Shown: in pieces, positions 26,022 through 35,427 of the stretch
Layout of the letters: each line of letters begins with the position of its first letter
How positions within the stretch are numbered: position 1 is the stretch's first letter
Source: Bin80 sp965261255
GTDB lineage: Bacteria > Bacteroidota > Rhodothermia > Rhodothermales > Bin80
NCBI GenBank assembly: GCA_965261255.1
Contig: CBDHCQ010000004.1
Location: 1,178,001 to 1,242,000, forward strand
Direction: 5' to 3'
DNA: 64,000 nucleotides
The notes under the pieces: model-generated
Databases searched by the model: none
What the model saw: only the letters and a program-made list of their open reading frames with translations
Told to the model about the DNA's origin: nothing
Position numbers and translations under genes: made by a program

Positions 26022-27203
26022 CTATTGCCGTGAGGTAGGTTGTTGCCTTATTAACCTTTGCACAGCCGGGTGATCCGCATCAGTTAGGATAGCCTTTTCC
26101 CAGGACTCTCTTGCCAATGCCGTACGATCGGTCTTTGTGTAGATCTCTCCCAGGCTCAACCATGCCAGAACGTAACTCGAGTCGGCAGCCAGGATGTTCA
26201 ATAGTTCCTGTTCTGCCTCCTTAAGGTTGTCTAGCGCAATTCTTGCATTCGCAATATGAAACTGCAAATCGATATTGTTCGGCCGGAGTGCACGGGCGAT
26301 CAGGTATACTTTCAAAGCTTCTTCTGTGCGGCCGGAGCGACGAAGCGCGGTCGCATAATCGACTTGCGCCTGAAAGTTTGTTGGTTGACGGTTTGCAGTG
26401 TTTGCCAAATGACCTGTTGCTTGCTCAATAGCTCGCAAAGAGTCCGCCTTGGCAAGAATTCGGGCGGAGTGATCTGACTGACCCAATTGCTGGAGTGCCT
26501 GTCCTAACACATACTGAGGTTCTGCGTTCCGGGGATATCTGATAACAATGTCTTGTAGAACAGGCACAGCTTCTTCACTGCGACCAAGTCGCAAAAGGAG
26601 CCTTCCCTGCCGAACTCGATCTACAAGGTGGCTCGGCCGCATGCTCAATGCGATTCTGGTGTGAACCAGGGATTCGGAGTAGCTCCCCTGCTGCTCCAAC
26701 CAATCAGCCAGACTAGATTGTGCAGGGGCATACAGGGAGTCCAGAGCAATTGCCTGTCTGAAAGCAGCAACTGCACTGTCAGGCTTGCTTAGAACATCAT
26801 ATACCGCCCCGAGAGCATGCCACGACATCGCAGCAGCGCTGTCGTTGACGGCTAGTAGAAATTGATCAAGAGCTTGGCGGTTCTGCCGCTTCCCATAATA
26901 GATATTGCCAAGGTTGTGTCGGACGCCAGGGTAATCTCCTTCAATATTGATAACGGCCATATATGCCGCCTCTGCGTTATCCCACTGCTGAAGTTCGAAA
27001 TAGATACGTCCACGCATGAAATGCGCGTCCGCCGATCGGTCATCAAGCGTAAGTGCGCTGTCTGCTAGACTCAGGGCTTCGTGGTAATCCCGGAGTTCTA
27101 ATGCTTCCTGCGACGCTTGAATGAGTTCTGCAACATCTAGATGGCTGTCTGGAGAGCTGCAGGCGGACAGCATCAGCATGATAGTGAGTACGCGTGTCCT
27201 CAT
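26022..27203 (-). CDS. TPR-repeat lipoprotein
   Basis: 393 aa. Lipobox MLSACSSP at the N-terminus, then about nine tetratricopeptide repeats (DYHEALSLADSALTLDDRSA, QQWDNAEAAYMAVINIEGDY, SKPDSAVAAFRQAIALDSLY, GRTEEALKVYLIARALRPNN, TALARESWEKAILTDADHPA). The start overlaps the stop of the CRTAC1-like gene by 4 bases (27200-27203). Together the pair is paralogous to 6109-8610. It lies between the regulator/CRTAC1 part and the receptor part of the locus. Likely a periplasmic or outer-membrane scaffold. Confidence 0.88.
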   Translation of the reverse strand: MRTRVLTIMLMLSACSSPDSHLDVAELIQASQEALELRDYHEALSLADSALTLDDRSADAHFMRGRIYFELQQWDNAEAAYMAVINIEGDYPGVRHNLGNIYYGKRQNRQALDQFLLAVNDSAAAMSWHALGAVYDVLSKPDSAVAAFRQAIALDSLYAPAQSSLADWLEQQGSYSESLVHTRIALSMRPSHLVDRVRQGRLLLRLGRSEEAVPVLQDIVIRYPRNAEPQYVLGQALQQLGQSDHSARILAKADSLRAIEQATGHLANTANRQPTNFQAQVDYATALRRSGRTEEALKVYLIARALRPNNIDLQFHIANARIALDNLKEAEQELLNILAADSSYVLAWLSLGEIYTKTDRTALARESWEKAILTDADHPAVQRLIRQQPTSRQ

Positions 27204-28873
27204 TGACCAGTCTCACGGAGGTGGAGGATTGCATTCGCTACTACATCGGTTTGCCGGGTAACTTGACCGTTGGGCCAGGATACGGTAACAGTATCTGCAC
27301 TTTGAAATGCCCCCAGTCCAAACGTAGCGGTTGTTTCGGATTGGGAAGCATAGCTGTGTCCAGCACGCACACGGCGTGATTGCTTCAGCGTACCAGTCCA
27401 GACTTCAATCACAGCACCAATTGCCTGTCCATCCAGTTGTATGCGCAACCAGTTATTTTCCGGGGGCAGATCGTTACGGAATAAGTGAAGTGGACCGTTA
27501 TTTTCTGTAATGAGGAGGTCAAGGTCACCGTCGAGATCAATGTCCGCTGTGGCAGCTCCCCGTCCTACCATCGGACGTGTCAGTCCAAGGTTGGGGGCCT
27601 CATCCGTGAATACACCGTACCCATCGTTTACGAATAGCTGTGCAAGCTGCTTGTAACTCGAAATATCACTGAATTCGCTGGCTTGCGGGTTGATGTGACC
27701 GTTGGCCGCCAGTAAATCTAAATCTCCATCAAGTTCAGCGTCGAAAAGAACTAATCCAAATGTCAGCGCAGGTATGCTTAACGGACCGATACCGCTCTTC
27801 GGGCCGCGCTCTTCAAAGTAGCCCGATGGTGTATATCTATATACGCCATTCATTTGGTCCTGAAAATGACCGATGAAAATTGTCGGCTCCCCGGTGGAGT
27901 CTGCAATACCTGCATCAATACCCATGCCGGCACGTGCCCGTCCGCGCATATCTAGGGCCATACCCCAGGCAAGCCCAACGTCCTCAAAAGTACCATTCTG
28001 AAGATTCAGGAACAACTGATCGGGGTCAGTATCATTAGCCAGCACAATATCGGGCCAGCCATCCCTGTTTATGTCCATTGTAACCGCTCCTAGAGTTTTC
28101 CCTGAGCCTGCGAGTCCAGACTCTTCGGTGTACTCAATGAAAGTGCCATCTCCCCGATTCAAATAGAAGCGTCCCGGAGTGCCCGTGTAGAGTTCTGGTG
28201 TGCAGTATCGCTTTTGTATGCCGTCGCTAGTACAAACCAAATCGGTTTCTGGAGTCCAGTCGACATACCCCGTTACATAGAGATCCAACCAGCCGTCAAG
28301 ATTAGCGTCCAGGAACAATGCAGCTACATTCCATTCAGACGGTGCGCCCAAGCCGTAAGCGTCAGTGACATCCCTAAATACATGATTGTCATTAATGAGT
28401 AGCATATTGCGCTCAAGCGAAGTAAAGTAGAGGTCGTCATCACCATCCAGGTCAATATCTCCTGCGATGAGTCCCATACCATAACCCGAGATCATCCCAA
28501 GATTAGTGTCCTGGGTAACGTCAATAAAATGCCCATTGCCGTCACCCCGGTAAATCCAGATTCCTGGGCTTGAGTTGTTGGACCACGACTGTCCTCCCAC
28601 AAGCGCAAGATCAATGAGGTCGTCATTGTTGTAGTCAAAAAAGACAGCCCCGGCTCCAAAAGTTTCAGGCAGATACCAATTTCCCTCTGCACCATTTATG
28701 TGTCTGAAATCACCAAGCCCTGCTTCCTCTGTGATTTCGACAAATAGCCATTTCGGTTCTGGGGGAGCACAGCTGGTGTGCAGGATTACTAACAGCACAA
28801 GAAGGCAGGACAAAACATATTTTTCGGGGAGCCAGGGAGCTACACCCGGGCAAATGCGGCGTAACATCGTCAC
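27200..28873 (-). CDS. CRTAC1-like FG-GAP/ASPIC-UnbV lipoprotein
   Basis: 557 aa. The signal peptide has lipobox LHTSCAPP. FG-GAP/VCBS repeats follow with acidic loops (DYNNDDLIDLALVGG, DIDLDGDDDLYFTS, DANLDGWLDLYVTG, DINRDGWPDIVLAND, DAELDGDLDLLAANGH, DIDLDGDLDLLITE). The C-terminal ASPIC/UnbV domain reads NWLRIQLDGQAIGAVIEVWT, TATFGLGAFQSADTVTVSWP. It is similar in length and layout to the product at 6109-7761, including a shared central CTP-x-(2)-Y segment after WTPETDL/WSSETDL. It starts 18 bases after the LacI-type regulator stop, so it is probably cotranscribed with it. Confidence 0.9.
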   Translation of the reverse strand: MTMLRRICPGVAPWLPEKYVLSCLLVLLVILHTSCAPPEPKWLFVEITEEAGLGDFRHINGAEGNWYLPETFGAGAVFFDYNNDDLIDLALVGGQSWSNNSSPGIWIYRGDGNGHFIDVTQDTNLGMISGYGMGLIAGDIDLDGDDDLYFTSLERNMLLINDNHVFRDVTDAYGLGAPSEWNVAALFLDANLDGWLDLYVTGYVDWTPETDLVCTSDGIQKRYCTPELYTGTPGRFYLNRGDGTFIEYTEESGLAGSGKTLGAVTMDINRDGWPDIVLANDTDPDQLFLNLQNGTFEDVGLAWGMALDMRGRARAGMGIDAGIADSTGEPTIFIGHFQDQMNGVYRYTPSGYFEERGPKSGIGPLSIPALTFGLVLFDAELDGDLDLLAANGHINPQASEFSDISSYKQLAQLFVNDGYGVFTDEAPNLGLTRPMVGRGAATADIDLDGDLDLLITENNGPLHLFRNDLPPENNWLRIQLDGQAIGAVIEVWTGTLKQSRRVRAGHSYASQSETTATFGLGAFQSADTVTVSWPNGQVTRQTDVVANAILHLRETGQ

Positions 28874-28891
28874 ATTACTGCAGATAAGGAC

Positions 28892-29884
28892 TCACATTTC
28901 CCGAATTGAAGATTCCCGGGGGATGAGTTCCAACGGCATGACTGGGCAGTGCAGCTCATCGGCAGGGATCCCGGCAATCCGATGGATCAATATATCCATC
29001 GCTTTTGCGGCAAGCACGCCAATCGGGACGTTTACAGTGGTTAAGGAAGGCGTTGCAAAGTCAGCGCTCTTTGTTCCATCAAAACCGGTGACAGCGATCT
29101 CATCTGGTACACTGACTCCATTTTCAAGTAGGGCGCGCAAGGCGCCAAGTGCTCCCAAGTCGTTTACTGCGACAATGGCAGTCGGCCGTGGCCGAAGGCG
29201 CAGGATTTCTTGAGCAGTGTCATATCCGTTTTCAAATGAAAAGTCGCCTGGGTATTCGAGGATTTCCAATTCGCTCGGAGCGGCTTCAAGGAACCCTTGC
29301 CTTCTTTGCTGTGCATCGAAAGCGTCAGCAGGGCCGCGAATAAAAGCAATGCGTTTATGTCCCAGATCGGAGATATGTCGTGCCACGTCAGCCATACCTC
29401 CGTAGTTATCGAAATTAACGGTGTTTATGTTCTGATCTCGTGATCTGGTGTTCAAAAAAACGAAAGGAAAGACCGGGTTCACTACCGACAGTACGCGATC
29501 AGCAGTCAATTCGGGCACCATTATCACCATTCCGTCCACCCGCCGGTTCATGCTTTCGAAGGCTGCGATAAAATCAGTTTCGAGGCGTCGGGAGGAGCTG
29601 ACCATTAGTAGGTAGTCATGCTGTTTGGCAGTTGTGTCCAGACCATGCAGTAGGTCTGCAAAAAATTCTCCCGTGATGTAGGGTAATATCACGCCAATCG
29701 TACGGGAAGCCAGACCTAGAAGTCTTCTCGCTGCTGGATTTGGCGTAAACTTGAGCGCCTTGATGGCAGCGATTACCCGCTCCTTCTTCTCAGCACTTAC
29801 AGGAGCGGAATCATTGATTACACGCGATACCGTGGAAATGGATACCTTTGCATGATGTGCCACATCGTGAACGGTTGGAATCAT
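28892..29884 (-). CDS. LacI/GalR-family transcriptional regulator
   Basis: 330 aa. The N-terminal helix-turn-helix plus hinge is classical (TVHDVAHHAKVSISTVSRVI, RRLLGLASRTIGVILP). The periplasmic-binding-protein-like effector domain follows to the end (FFADLLHGLDTTAKQHDYLL, VAVNDLGALGALRALLENG, EIAVTGFDGTKSADFATPSL). Such proteins repress or activate sugar-use genes in response to a sugar. Placement at the head of the CRTAC1-TPR-CBM9-receptor run suggests it controls that locus. The 150-base divergent gap to the SGNH gene (29885-30034) should hold its own promoter. Confidence 0.93.
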   Translation of the reverse strand: MIPTVHDVAHHAKVSISTVSRVINDSAPVSAEKKERVIAAIKALKFTPNPAARRLLGLASRTIGVILPYITGEFFADLLHGLDTTAKQHDYLLMVSSSRRLETDFIAAFESMNRRVDGMVIMVPELTADRVLSVVNPVFPFVFLNTRSRDQNINTVNFDNYGGMADVARHISDLGHKRIAFIRGPADAFDAQQRRQGFLEAAPSELEILEYPGDFSFENGYDTAQEILRLRPRPTAIVAVNDLGALGALRALLENGVSVPDEIAVTGFDGTKSADFATPSLTTVNVPIGVLAAKAMDILIHRIAGIPADELHCPVMPLELIPRESSIREM

Positions 29885-30034
29885 ACGGCGGATTTGGAAT
29901 CAGTACTGGTTGTATTCTGACGAACGACAGTGAGGTCTGTACGAATAATTGCGATGATCTTCCGTTTCTGGATTGCAATATTGTTTCAACTATGCCGAAT
30001 ATAACCCACTAAGTCATTACTTGTATGATAAAAG

Positions 30035-31738
30035 ATGCGAACAGCACTTTTTAAAATAGCAGCGATAACGCTACCCTTGGTGTTACTTGCAGCAGCTGAG
30101 GGCATCGTTCGCATCTTTGAGCACGAACCTTTTCTTATCCCGGTACCAGGAGAACCCGAATACCAGACGGTGAACCCTGCGTATGCGGGGCGCTATTTTC
30201 GTGGGTTTATGCCTCAGGTGGCTTATAACCCGTTCCGTCGACAGAAGCCGGATACGGTTTATCGGATTATAGCGCTCGGCGGGTCATCCACTGCGGGGTA
30301 CCCCTATTCGTTCACTTCTGGATTCCCGGAGAGGGTAGTAGCGGGGCTTCGGGCCGTCTACCCAACCCGCCAGGTAGAGGTCATTAATCTTGGCATGACT
30401 GCGCTGAGTAGCCACGTAGTACGAGACTTTGTGCCGCATGTATTGCGAATGCAACCTGATGCCATTCTGATTTACGCGGGACACAATGAATATTATGGAG
30501 CATATGGAGCGGGTGGTGTGAATCGGAGCCGGGTTCTTACCCGCACGCTTTTCTGGTTTAAGAGGAGCGTATTGTTTCGGAAGCTGGAGCGCCTGATAGC
30601 CCCGCCTGTCCGGTCTAATCGCACCATGATGGCACAATCGACCACGGATGTATCCATTGCTTTTGGAGGACCGGTATATCAGGCTGGAGTGGAGAGCTTC
30701 GAAACAAACATGACAGCAATTCTTGGCCGATTTGAGAAGGCAGGTATCCCAACGTATGTTGGAACGCTGGTCTCAAACCTGCACTCCCAGCCGCCGCTCG
30801 GAGTTGATTCTGTTGCCAGTGCAGCATGGATCAGTGGAAAAGAGCGTTGGGCAGCAGGAGATACAGCCGCTGCTATGACATCTTTCGTACAGGCAAAGGA
30901 ATATGATCCGATCAGGTTCAGGGCTCCTGAGGAAATGAATCAGATACTCTTCCGTCTTTCAGAGCGTCATGCTGCCATTCTGGTCGATCTGGCGCCACAT
31001 TTCGGGCCAGATGTGCGGGATTCATTATTTACGGATCATCTTCATCCCACTGCATTGGGGTACGATCGGATGGCGCGTGCTTTCGTCAGCGCAATGGTAG
31101 ACAATCTGTCAAATAGTGCCCCAGGCTTGGGCGCTCCAGAGCCATCGCCTCTAGATGCCGGACAGGCCAGGCTGTTGATTGCACGGCTTCGTTTGGGTTT
31201 TCCGTTTACGATTGGATTGTCGGAGGCCGAGGAATTACGTCGATTCGAGAATATTCTACAGGCACACCGCGAATCAGGACGATCAGCAGACTCGCTAGCC
31301 GCATTGGCAGTTACGGTCCAGCTCCCTATATACGAAGCACTGATGAAAGCCAAAGAACTTGACCTGGCCGCACAGGATACAGCGCGAGCTCTGGCACATA
31401 TGCGATCGCTGTTATACTGGCAGCCGTTCAATGAAAGACTACATCGGGAAGCCGCCGAGCTTGTTTCATTCCAGTCAAGCAATCTGGCAGGAGAAGTAAT
31501 GCAATTGATCGTGGCACGAGAACCGTCCGAGACCTATCAGAATACGCTGGCGGCTTTACGCATACGTCAGGGTGCACTCGAGCCCGCGGGATCGCTCTTG
31601 CGATCAATTGAAGCCGGTTATCCTGAATCCGCGGTGATGCTTTTCAATATGGCGCGTTACCTCGTGCAGGTCGGAGACACGTTGAATGCAGAGGTTTATT
31701 TTCGGAGGTACCAGGGAGTTGTAAACAGAGATCCCTGA
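30035..31738 (+). CDS. SGNH/GDSL-type hydrolase with TPR-like C-terminus
   Basis: 567 aa with an N-terminal hydrophobic anchor or signal (ITLPLVLLAAAEGIV). SGNH blocks: Ser in LGGSSTAGYPYS (about residue 89), Gly in VINLGMTALSS, Asn in YAGHNEYYGAYG (about 152), and the Asp/His pair in TDHLHPTALGYDRM (about 338). Residues from about 400 to 567 are helical with TPR-like spacing (SADSLAALAVTVQLPIYEAL, PAGSLLRSIEAGYP). The family covers esterases and acyl-/acetyl-transferring or removing enzymes acting on lipids and glycans; the substrate is not known. It is divergent from the LacI-type regulator. Confidence 0.85.
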   Translation: MRTALFKIAAITLPLVLLAAAEGIVRIFEHEPFLIPVPGEPEYQTVNPAYAGRYFRGFMPQVAYNPFRRQKPDTVYRIIALGGSSTAGYPYSFTSGFPERVVAGLRAVYPTRQVEVINLGMTALSSHVVRDFVPHVLRMQPDAILIYAGHNEYYGAYGAGGVNRSRVLTRTLFWFKRSVLFRKLERLIAPPVRSNRTMMAQSTTDVSIAFGGPVYQAGVESFETNMTAILGRFEKAGIPTYVGTLVSNLHSQPPLGVDSVASAAWISGKERWAAGDTAAAMTSFVQAKEYDPIRFRAPEEMNQILFRLSERHAAILVDLAPHFGPDVRDSLFTDHLHPTALGYDRMARAFVSAMVDNLSNSAPGLGAPEPSPLDAGQARLLIARLRLGFPFTIGLSEAEELRRFENILQAHRESGRSADSLAALAVTVQLPIYEALMKAKELDLAAQDTARALAHMRSLLYWQPFNERLHREAAELVSFQSSNLAGEVMQLIVAREPSETYQNTLAALRIRQGALEPAGSLLRSIEAGYPESAVMLFNMARYLVQVGDTLNAEVYFRRYQGVVNRDP

Positions 31739-32125
31739 CTAGAAATACCTTGGTCACGCTGACTGGGTTTTCTAGTCCCGGAAGGGTCACTTGATATACT
31801 TGCACGTGGAAGGTGTCGTGGTGATCTAAGGCTGCCTAGGATTCCTAATGCATCAGTAGTACGGAGGCGGGGTCAAACCCCGTGTGAGGATTGTATAGTA
31901 GTCTGCGGACAGCAATCGGCATTTAAGCATATCAGTCAGGATATTTGCATCTCGTCAGCGAATTGGGACTGTATCAAGTGCCCGAATATCAGGTTTAGGG
32001 AATTTGGGTTAGCTAAGAAGACGCACATCTGGCACCTTTTATAGTTTGATCGCGTTCCACGAGGCTGTGATCAAAATGCTGGTGGCCCAGCTATAAAGTG
32101 CACAACACACTAGTCAAGAGCTTAC
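31739..32125. other. intergenic region upstream of secD
   Basis: 387 bases with no convincing ORF. One small perfect hairpin (cggggtcaaaccccg, 31868-31882) was noted, without a T-run. The promoter for secDF presumably lies here. No tRNA, 6S or known riboswitch pattern was recognised. Confidence 0.4.
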
Positions 32126-34012
32126 ATGCAAGGTAACGGATTCAAGGTCGGAGCAGTTATTTTCTTTCTGGCACTCACTGCCTGGTACCTGTTCCCGTCG
32201 GTGCGCGGGTTATCCCTTAACAACCGACTGGAAGGTATGAGTCAGGAGGAAAGGATTGATTATGAACGTGACAATTTCTCCACGATCGAATCAATCAAGG
32301 AGAAATCACTTAACCTAGGATTGGATCTCCAGGGTGGGATGCATATCACCATGGAGGTTGGACTCAGGGATTTAATTTCCGAGTTGGCGGGCGAGCGCAG
32401 GGACGAGGCATTTGATGAAGTTCTGGCGGCGGCAGATGCTCGCAGCCAGGTAGAGAGCGTCTCCCTGATTGACGCGTTCGTTGACGAATTCGAAAATCGG
32501 GATCCCGATGCCAGCCTGTCGCGCTATTTCCGTAGTGAAGAGATCACACGTCGTTCAAGCAATGCGGAAGTGACGCAGTATTTGCAGGCACAGGGCACAG
32601 ATGCGATTGAGCGTGCCATGCAGGTGATCCGCAACCGTGTGGACAGATTCGGGGTTACGGAGCCCTCTATTCAAACTCAGGGCAGTCGGCGAATAGTTGT
32701 TGAGTTACCGGGTATAGACGATCCCGAACGTGTCCGTTCGTTGCTCAAGGGTACGGCAAGATTGGGCTTTCATCTTATGGCGGATCCCGGTGAGCTGAAT
32801 TCGTCCCTACAGCGGATCATAAGTTACTATGAGGTCGATGTAGCGTCCTCCGCAGACACGTTAGATGCTGATGAAGAAGAAATCACTGAGGAGGCAGAAT
32901 CTGATACCTCTTTTGATGTTAGCCAGCTGCTTGCTGATGCGGAAGATCTTGACGAAGTGGGGAATCCCTTTTTGGATGTCCTCATTCCAGCAGGGCAGGG
33001 TACGGTTGTTTTCGGGGAAGTTTCAGTACAGGATACAGCAGCCTTCAATGCGCTCATGGCAGATCCCGAGGTTCTGGCGATGCTTCCACGCGATATTGAG
33101 CTGCGGTATGATGCTAATCCCAGCAGTGTAAGTGGGCCGGAGTACTTCCCAGTACTGGCAGTCAATATGAACGTTGAGTTGAGTGGTGATGCGATTACGG
33201 ATGCGCGCGTAGATTTTGATCAGACCACGAATCAACCCCTTGTGGACATGGAGATGAATTCGGAGGGTGCACGCATTTGGTCGCGTCTTACTGGCGCAAA
33301 TGTACATAAACAGATTGCTATTGTACTTGATGGCGTGGTGTACTCGGCTCCAACAGTCCAGGGCCAGATCAGCGGAGGCAGATCTCAGATCACAAATCTG
33401 GCTTCACAGGAAGAGGCCGAGGATATCGTAACGGTGCTCAAGAGTGGCGCCTTACCGGCGCCGGTGGAGATCGTTGAAGAACGGACCGTTGGTCCCAGCC
33501 TCGGTGTTGTTGCCCGCAAAGCCGGCTTTACGTCGCTCATGGTTGGACTGGTTATTGTCGTTCTCTTCATGATTGTCTACTATCGTGGAGGAGGGATGGT
33601 GGCCGATATGGCACTGATCATCAACATCATCTTTATCCTGGGGATTCTGGCGGGATTCAACGCTACCCTGACATTACCCGGTATTGCGGGAATCGTATTG
33701 ACAATCGGCATGGCGGTGGACGCAAATGTCTTGATCTTTGAACGTGTTCGGGAGGAGCAGGCCACTGGAAAGACATTGAAGGCCTCCATAGATGGTGGAT
33801 ACAGTAAGGCGCTCAGTGCTATTATTGATGCCAATATCACGACCTTCTTTGTAGGTCTTATCCTTTATTCGTTTGGGGTTGGCCCAATTCAGGGCTTTGC
33901 AGTGACGCTGATGGCAGGTATACTGGCTTCGCTGTTCAGTGCGATCGTGTTTACCCGCATCATTTTTGATTACGCTGTGATTGGTCGTCGTATGTCCGTC
34001 GGCTTTGGTTGA
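32126..34012 (+). CDS. secD: protein translocase subunit SecD
   Basis: 628 aa. The first transmembrane helix (VGAVIFFLALTAWYLFPSV) is followed by the large periplasmic part with SecD signatures (LNLGLDLQGGMHITMEVGL, VIRNRVDRFGVTEPSIQTQG). An acidic insertion at about 245-275 (DADEEEITEEAESD) looks lineage-specific. The C-terminal five-helix RND-type bundle contains the conserved stretch LPGIAGIVLTIGMAVDANVL followed by IFERVREE. SecD works with SecF and SecYEG to pull proteins across the inner membrane using the proton gradient. secF follows after 35 bases. Many Bacteroidota fuse the two; here they are separate. Confidence 0.96.
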   Translation: MQGNGFKVGAVIFFLALTAWYLFPSVRGLSLNNRLEGMSQEERIDYERDNFSTIESIKEKSLNLGLDLQGGMHITMEVGLRDLISELAGERRDEAFDEVLAAADARSQVESVSLIDAFVDEFENRDPDASLSRYFRSEEITRRSSNAEVTQYLQAQGTDAIERAMQVIRNRVDRFGVTEPSIQTQGSRRIVVELPGIDDPERVRSLLKGTARLGFHLMADPGELNSSLQRIISYYEVDVASSADTLDADEEEITEEAESDTSFDVSQLLADAEDLDEVGNPFLDVLIPAGQGTVVFGEVSVQDTAAFNALMADPEVLAMLPRDIELRYDANPSSVSGPEYFPVLAVNMNVELSGDAITDARVDFDQTTNQPLVDMEMNSEGARIWSRLTGANVHKQIAIVLDGVVYSAPTVQGQISGGRSQITNLASQEEAEDIVTVLKSGALPAPVEIVEERTVGPSLGVVARKAGFTSLMVGLVIVVLFMIVYYRGGGMVADMALIINIIFILGILAGFNATLTLPGIAGIVLTIGMAVDANVLIFERVREEQATGKTLKASIDGGYSKALSAIIDANITTFFVGLILYSFGVGPIQGFAVTLMAGILASLFSAIVFTRIIFDYAVIGRRMSVGFG

Positions 34013-34047
34013 TCGCGAGCGATATAATTTGAATTCAGGCATTTGCC

Positions 34048-34989
34048 ATGCGCATATTTGAGAATACTGATTTTAATTTGGTAGGGAGCCGAAGGCGCGG
34101 CTATATTCTTAGCGGAATTCTAATTCTGCTCAGCCTTGGCGCAATAGTTACTCGTGGGTTGGAACTGGGGATTGATTTCAGGGGAGGTATGGAGTTTGTT
34201 GTTGAAAGTAGCGAGGACCTGGACGCGACGGCTGTACGTACAGCCCTGGCCTCGGTGCTTGCAGCCACGCCCGAGGTCAAAACCTATAGTGATGTAGGGG
34301 CGGGTGGACGAGAAGCCCTGTTGATTCGAACTACATCTGAAGGAGAGACTACAGAGGTTCAGACCATGGTGGTACAAGGTATTTCGGATGCCTTTCCTGG
34401 CAGCGATCCGCAGGTGATCAAGACAGATGTCGTTGGGCCGAGGTTTGCGGAAGATTTGAAGCGTGGATCACTGTACGCCGTACTCGGCTCATTGCTGGTG
34501 ATCTTTCTGTACGTGATGTTGCGTTTTGAATGGAGGTTCGGGCTGGGAGCTGTGGCAGCACTCTTTCACGACGTTCTGATTACGCTGGGGATATTCTCCC
34601 TGCTGCAGGGGTTCCTGCCATTTTCGCTACAGATTGATCAGGCGATCATTGCAGCTTTCCTGACGATTGTCGGTTATTCACTCAATGATACGGTCGTAAT
34701 TTTTGACCGGATCCGTGAGTATACGAACCTGTTCAAAACGGAGCCATACAAGATTGTTGTTAATCGTTCAGTAAACACAACACTCAGTCGCACAGTTATA
34801 ACTTCGGGAACGACGTTGTTAGTTGTAACTACACTGTTTATATTCGGAGGAGAGGTTCTGCGCGGCTTCTCCTTTGCACTAATCATTGGCGTTATTATTG
34901 GGACCTATTCGTCTGTTTTCGTGGCCACCCCTGTGGTGGTCGAGTTACATAGCCGGTCTGGATCGGCCACTAGGGCGGTCCGCCGTTAA
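34048..34989 (+). CDS. secF: protein translocase subunit SecF
   Basis: 313 aa. SecF signatures are clear: DFNLVGSRRRGYILSG, then LELGIDFRGGMEFVVES, and in the membrane bundle TIVGYSLNDTVVIFDRIRE and NTTLSRTVITSGTTLL. Six membrane segments are expected, with one periplasmic loop between helices 1 and 2. It follows secD and ends 11 bases before a STAS-domain gene, so the three are likely cotranscribed. Function: Sec-dependent export together with SecD, which supplies the Sec step for the many T9SS proteins in this window. Confidence 0.96.
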   Translation: MRIFENTDFNLVGSRRRGYILSGILILLSLGAIVTRGLELGIDFRGGMEFVVESSEDLDATAVRTALASVLAATPEVKTYSDVGAGGREALLIRTTSEGETTEVQTMVVQGISDAFPGSDPQVIKTDVVGPRFAEDLKRGSLYAVLGSLLVIFLYVMLRFEWRFGLGAVAALFHDVLITLGIFSLLQGFLPFSLQIDQAIIAAFLTIVGYSLNDTVVIFDRIREYTNLFKTEPYKIVVNRSVNTTLSRTVITSGTTLLVVTTLFIFGGEVLRGFSFALIIGVIIGTYSSVFVATPVVVELHSRSGSATRAVRR

Positions 34990-35000
34990 AATTTGGTAGT

Positions 35001-35345
35001 ATGAATTTCACCGTCAAAGACTCTTACAATGCAGTGGTCATCACATTCAAGGGCAATGTGATGGGTGGTCCAGCCACCGCAAAACTCCACGAATCGCTGA
35101 ATGAGCTCAAGGAGCAGGGTAAGTTGAATGTAATTGTGGATTTGGCTAAGGTCAAGTTCATGAATTCCAGTGGACTTGGTATGCTGATCAGTGCGCTGAC
35201 CACGATGCGGAACGCCGGTGGAGACTTGCGCCTTGCGAATCCGGCCTCAAAAATCAGATCGTTACTTGTAGTGACACGACTGGTCACTGTTTTTGAACAT
35301 TTCGATTCTGTTCAGGAAGCGGTTGACAGCTTCAAAGAAGACTAG
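35001..35345 (+). CDS. STAS-domain anti-sigma-factor antagonist (SpoIIAA-like)
   Basis: 114 aa, a single STAS domain. The phosphorylatable Ser loop is visible (KFMNSSGLGMLISALTTMRN), followed by GGDLRLANPASKIRSLLVVT. Such proteins are switched by a partner Ser kinase (RsbW/SpoIIAB type) and a PP2C phosphatase. Neither is encoded nearby, so the partner lies elsewhere. It starts 11 bases after secF and is followed by purA after about 80 bases. Confidence 0.9.
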   Translation: MNFTVKDSYNAVVITFKGNVMGGPATAKLHESLNELKEQGKLNVIVDLAKVKFMNSSGLGMLISALTTMRNAGGDLRLANPASKIRSLLVVTRLVTVFEHFDSVQEAVDSFKED

Positions 35346-35427
35346 GAGAATTGGTTACATATTCCTTACAGCAGGCTCCATCCGTGGTGTCTGACTCGCG
35401 TGAGGTATGTCACGCAACGGCATCTCA

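Noticed and set aside
29973..29989. Palindrome-like ttgcaatattgtttcaa between the LacI gene and the SGNH gene as an operator
   Set aside because: Symmetry is partial, and it does not match the candidate before the CBM9-like gene.
31868..31882. Hairpin cggggtcaaaccccg as a terminator or small RNA upstream of secD
   Set aside because: The stem is only 5 bp and no T-run follows. No known RNA family pattern was recognised around it.
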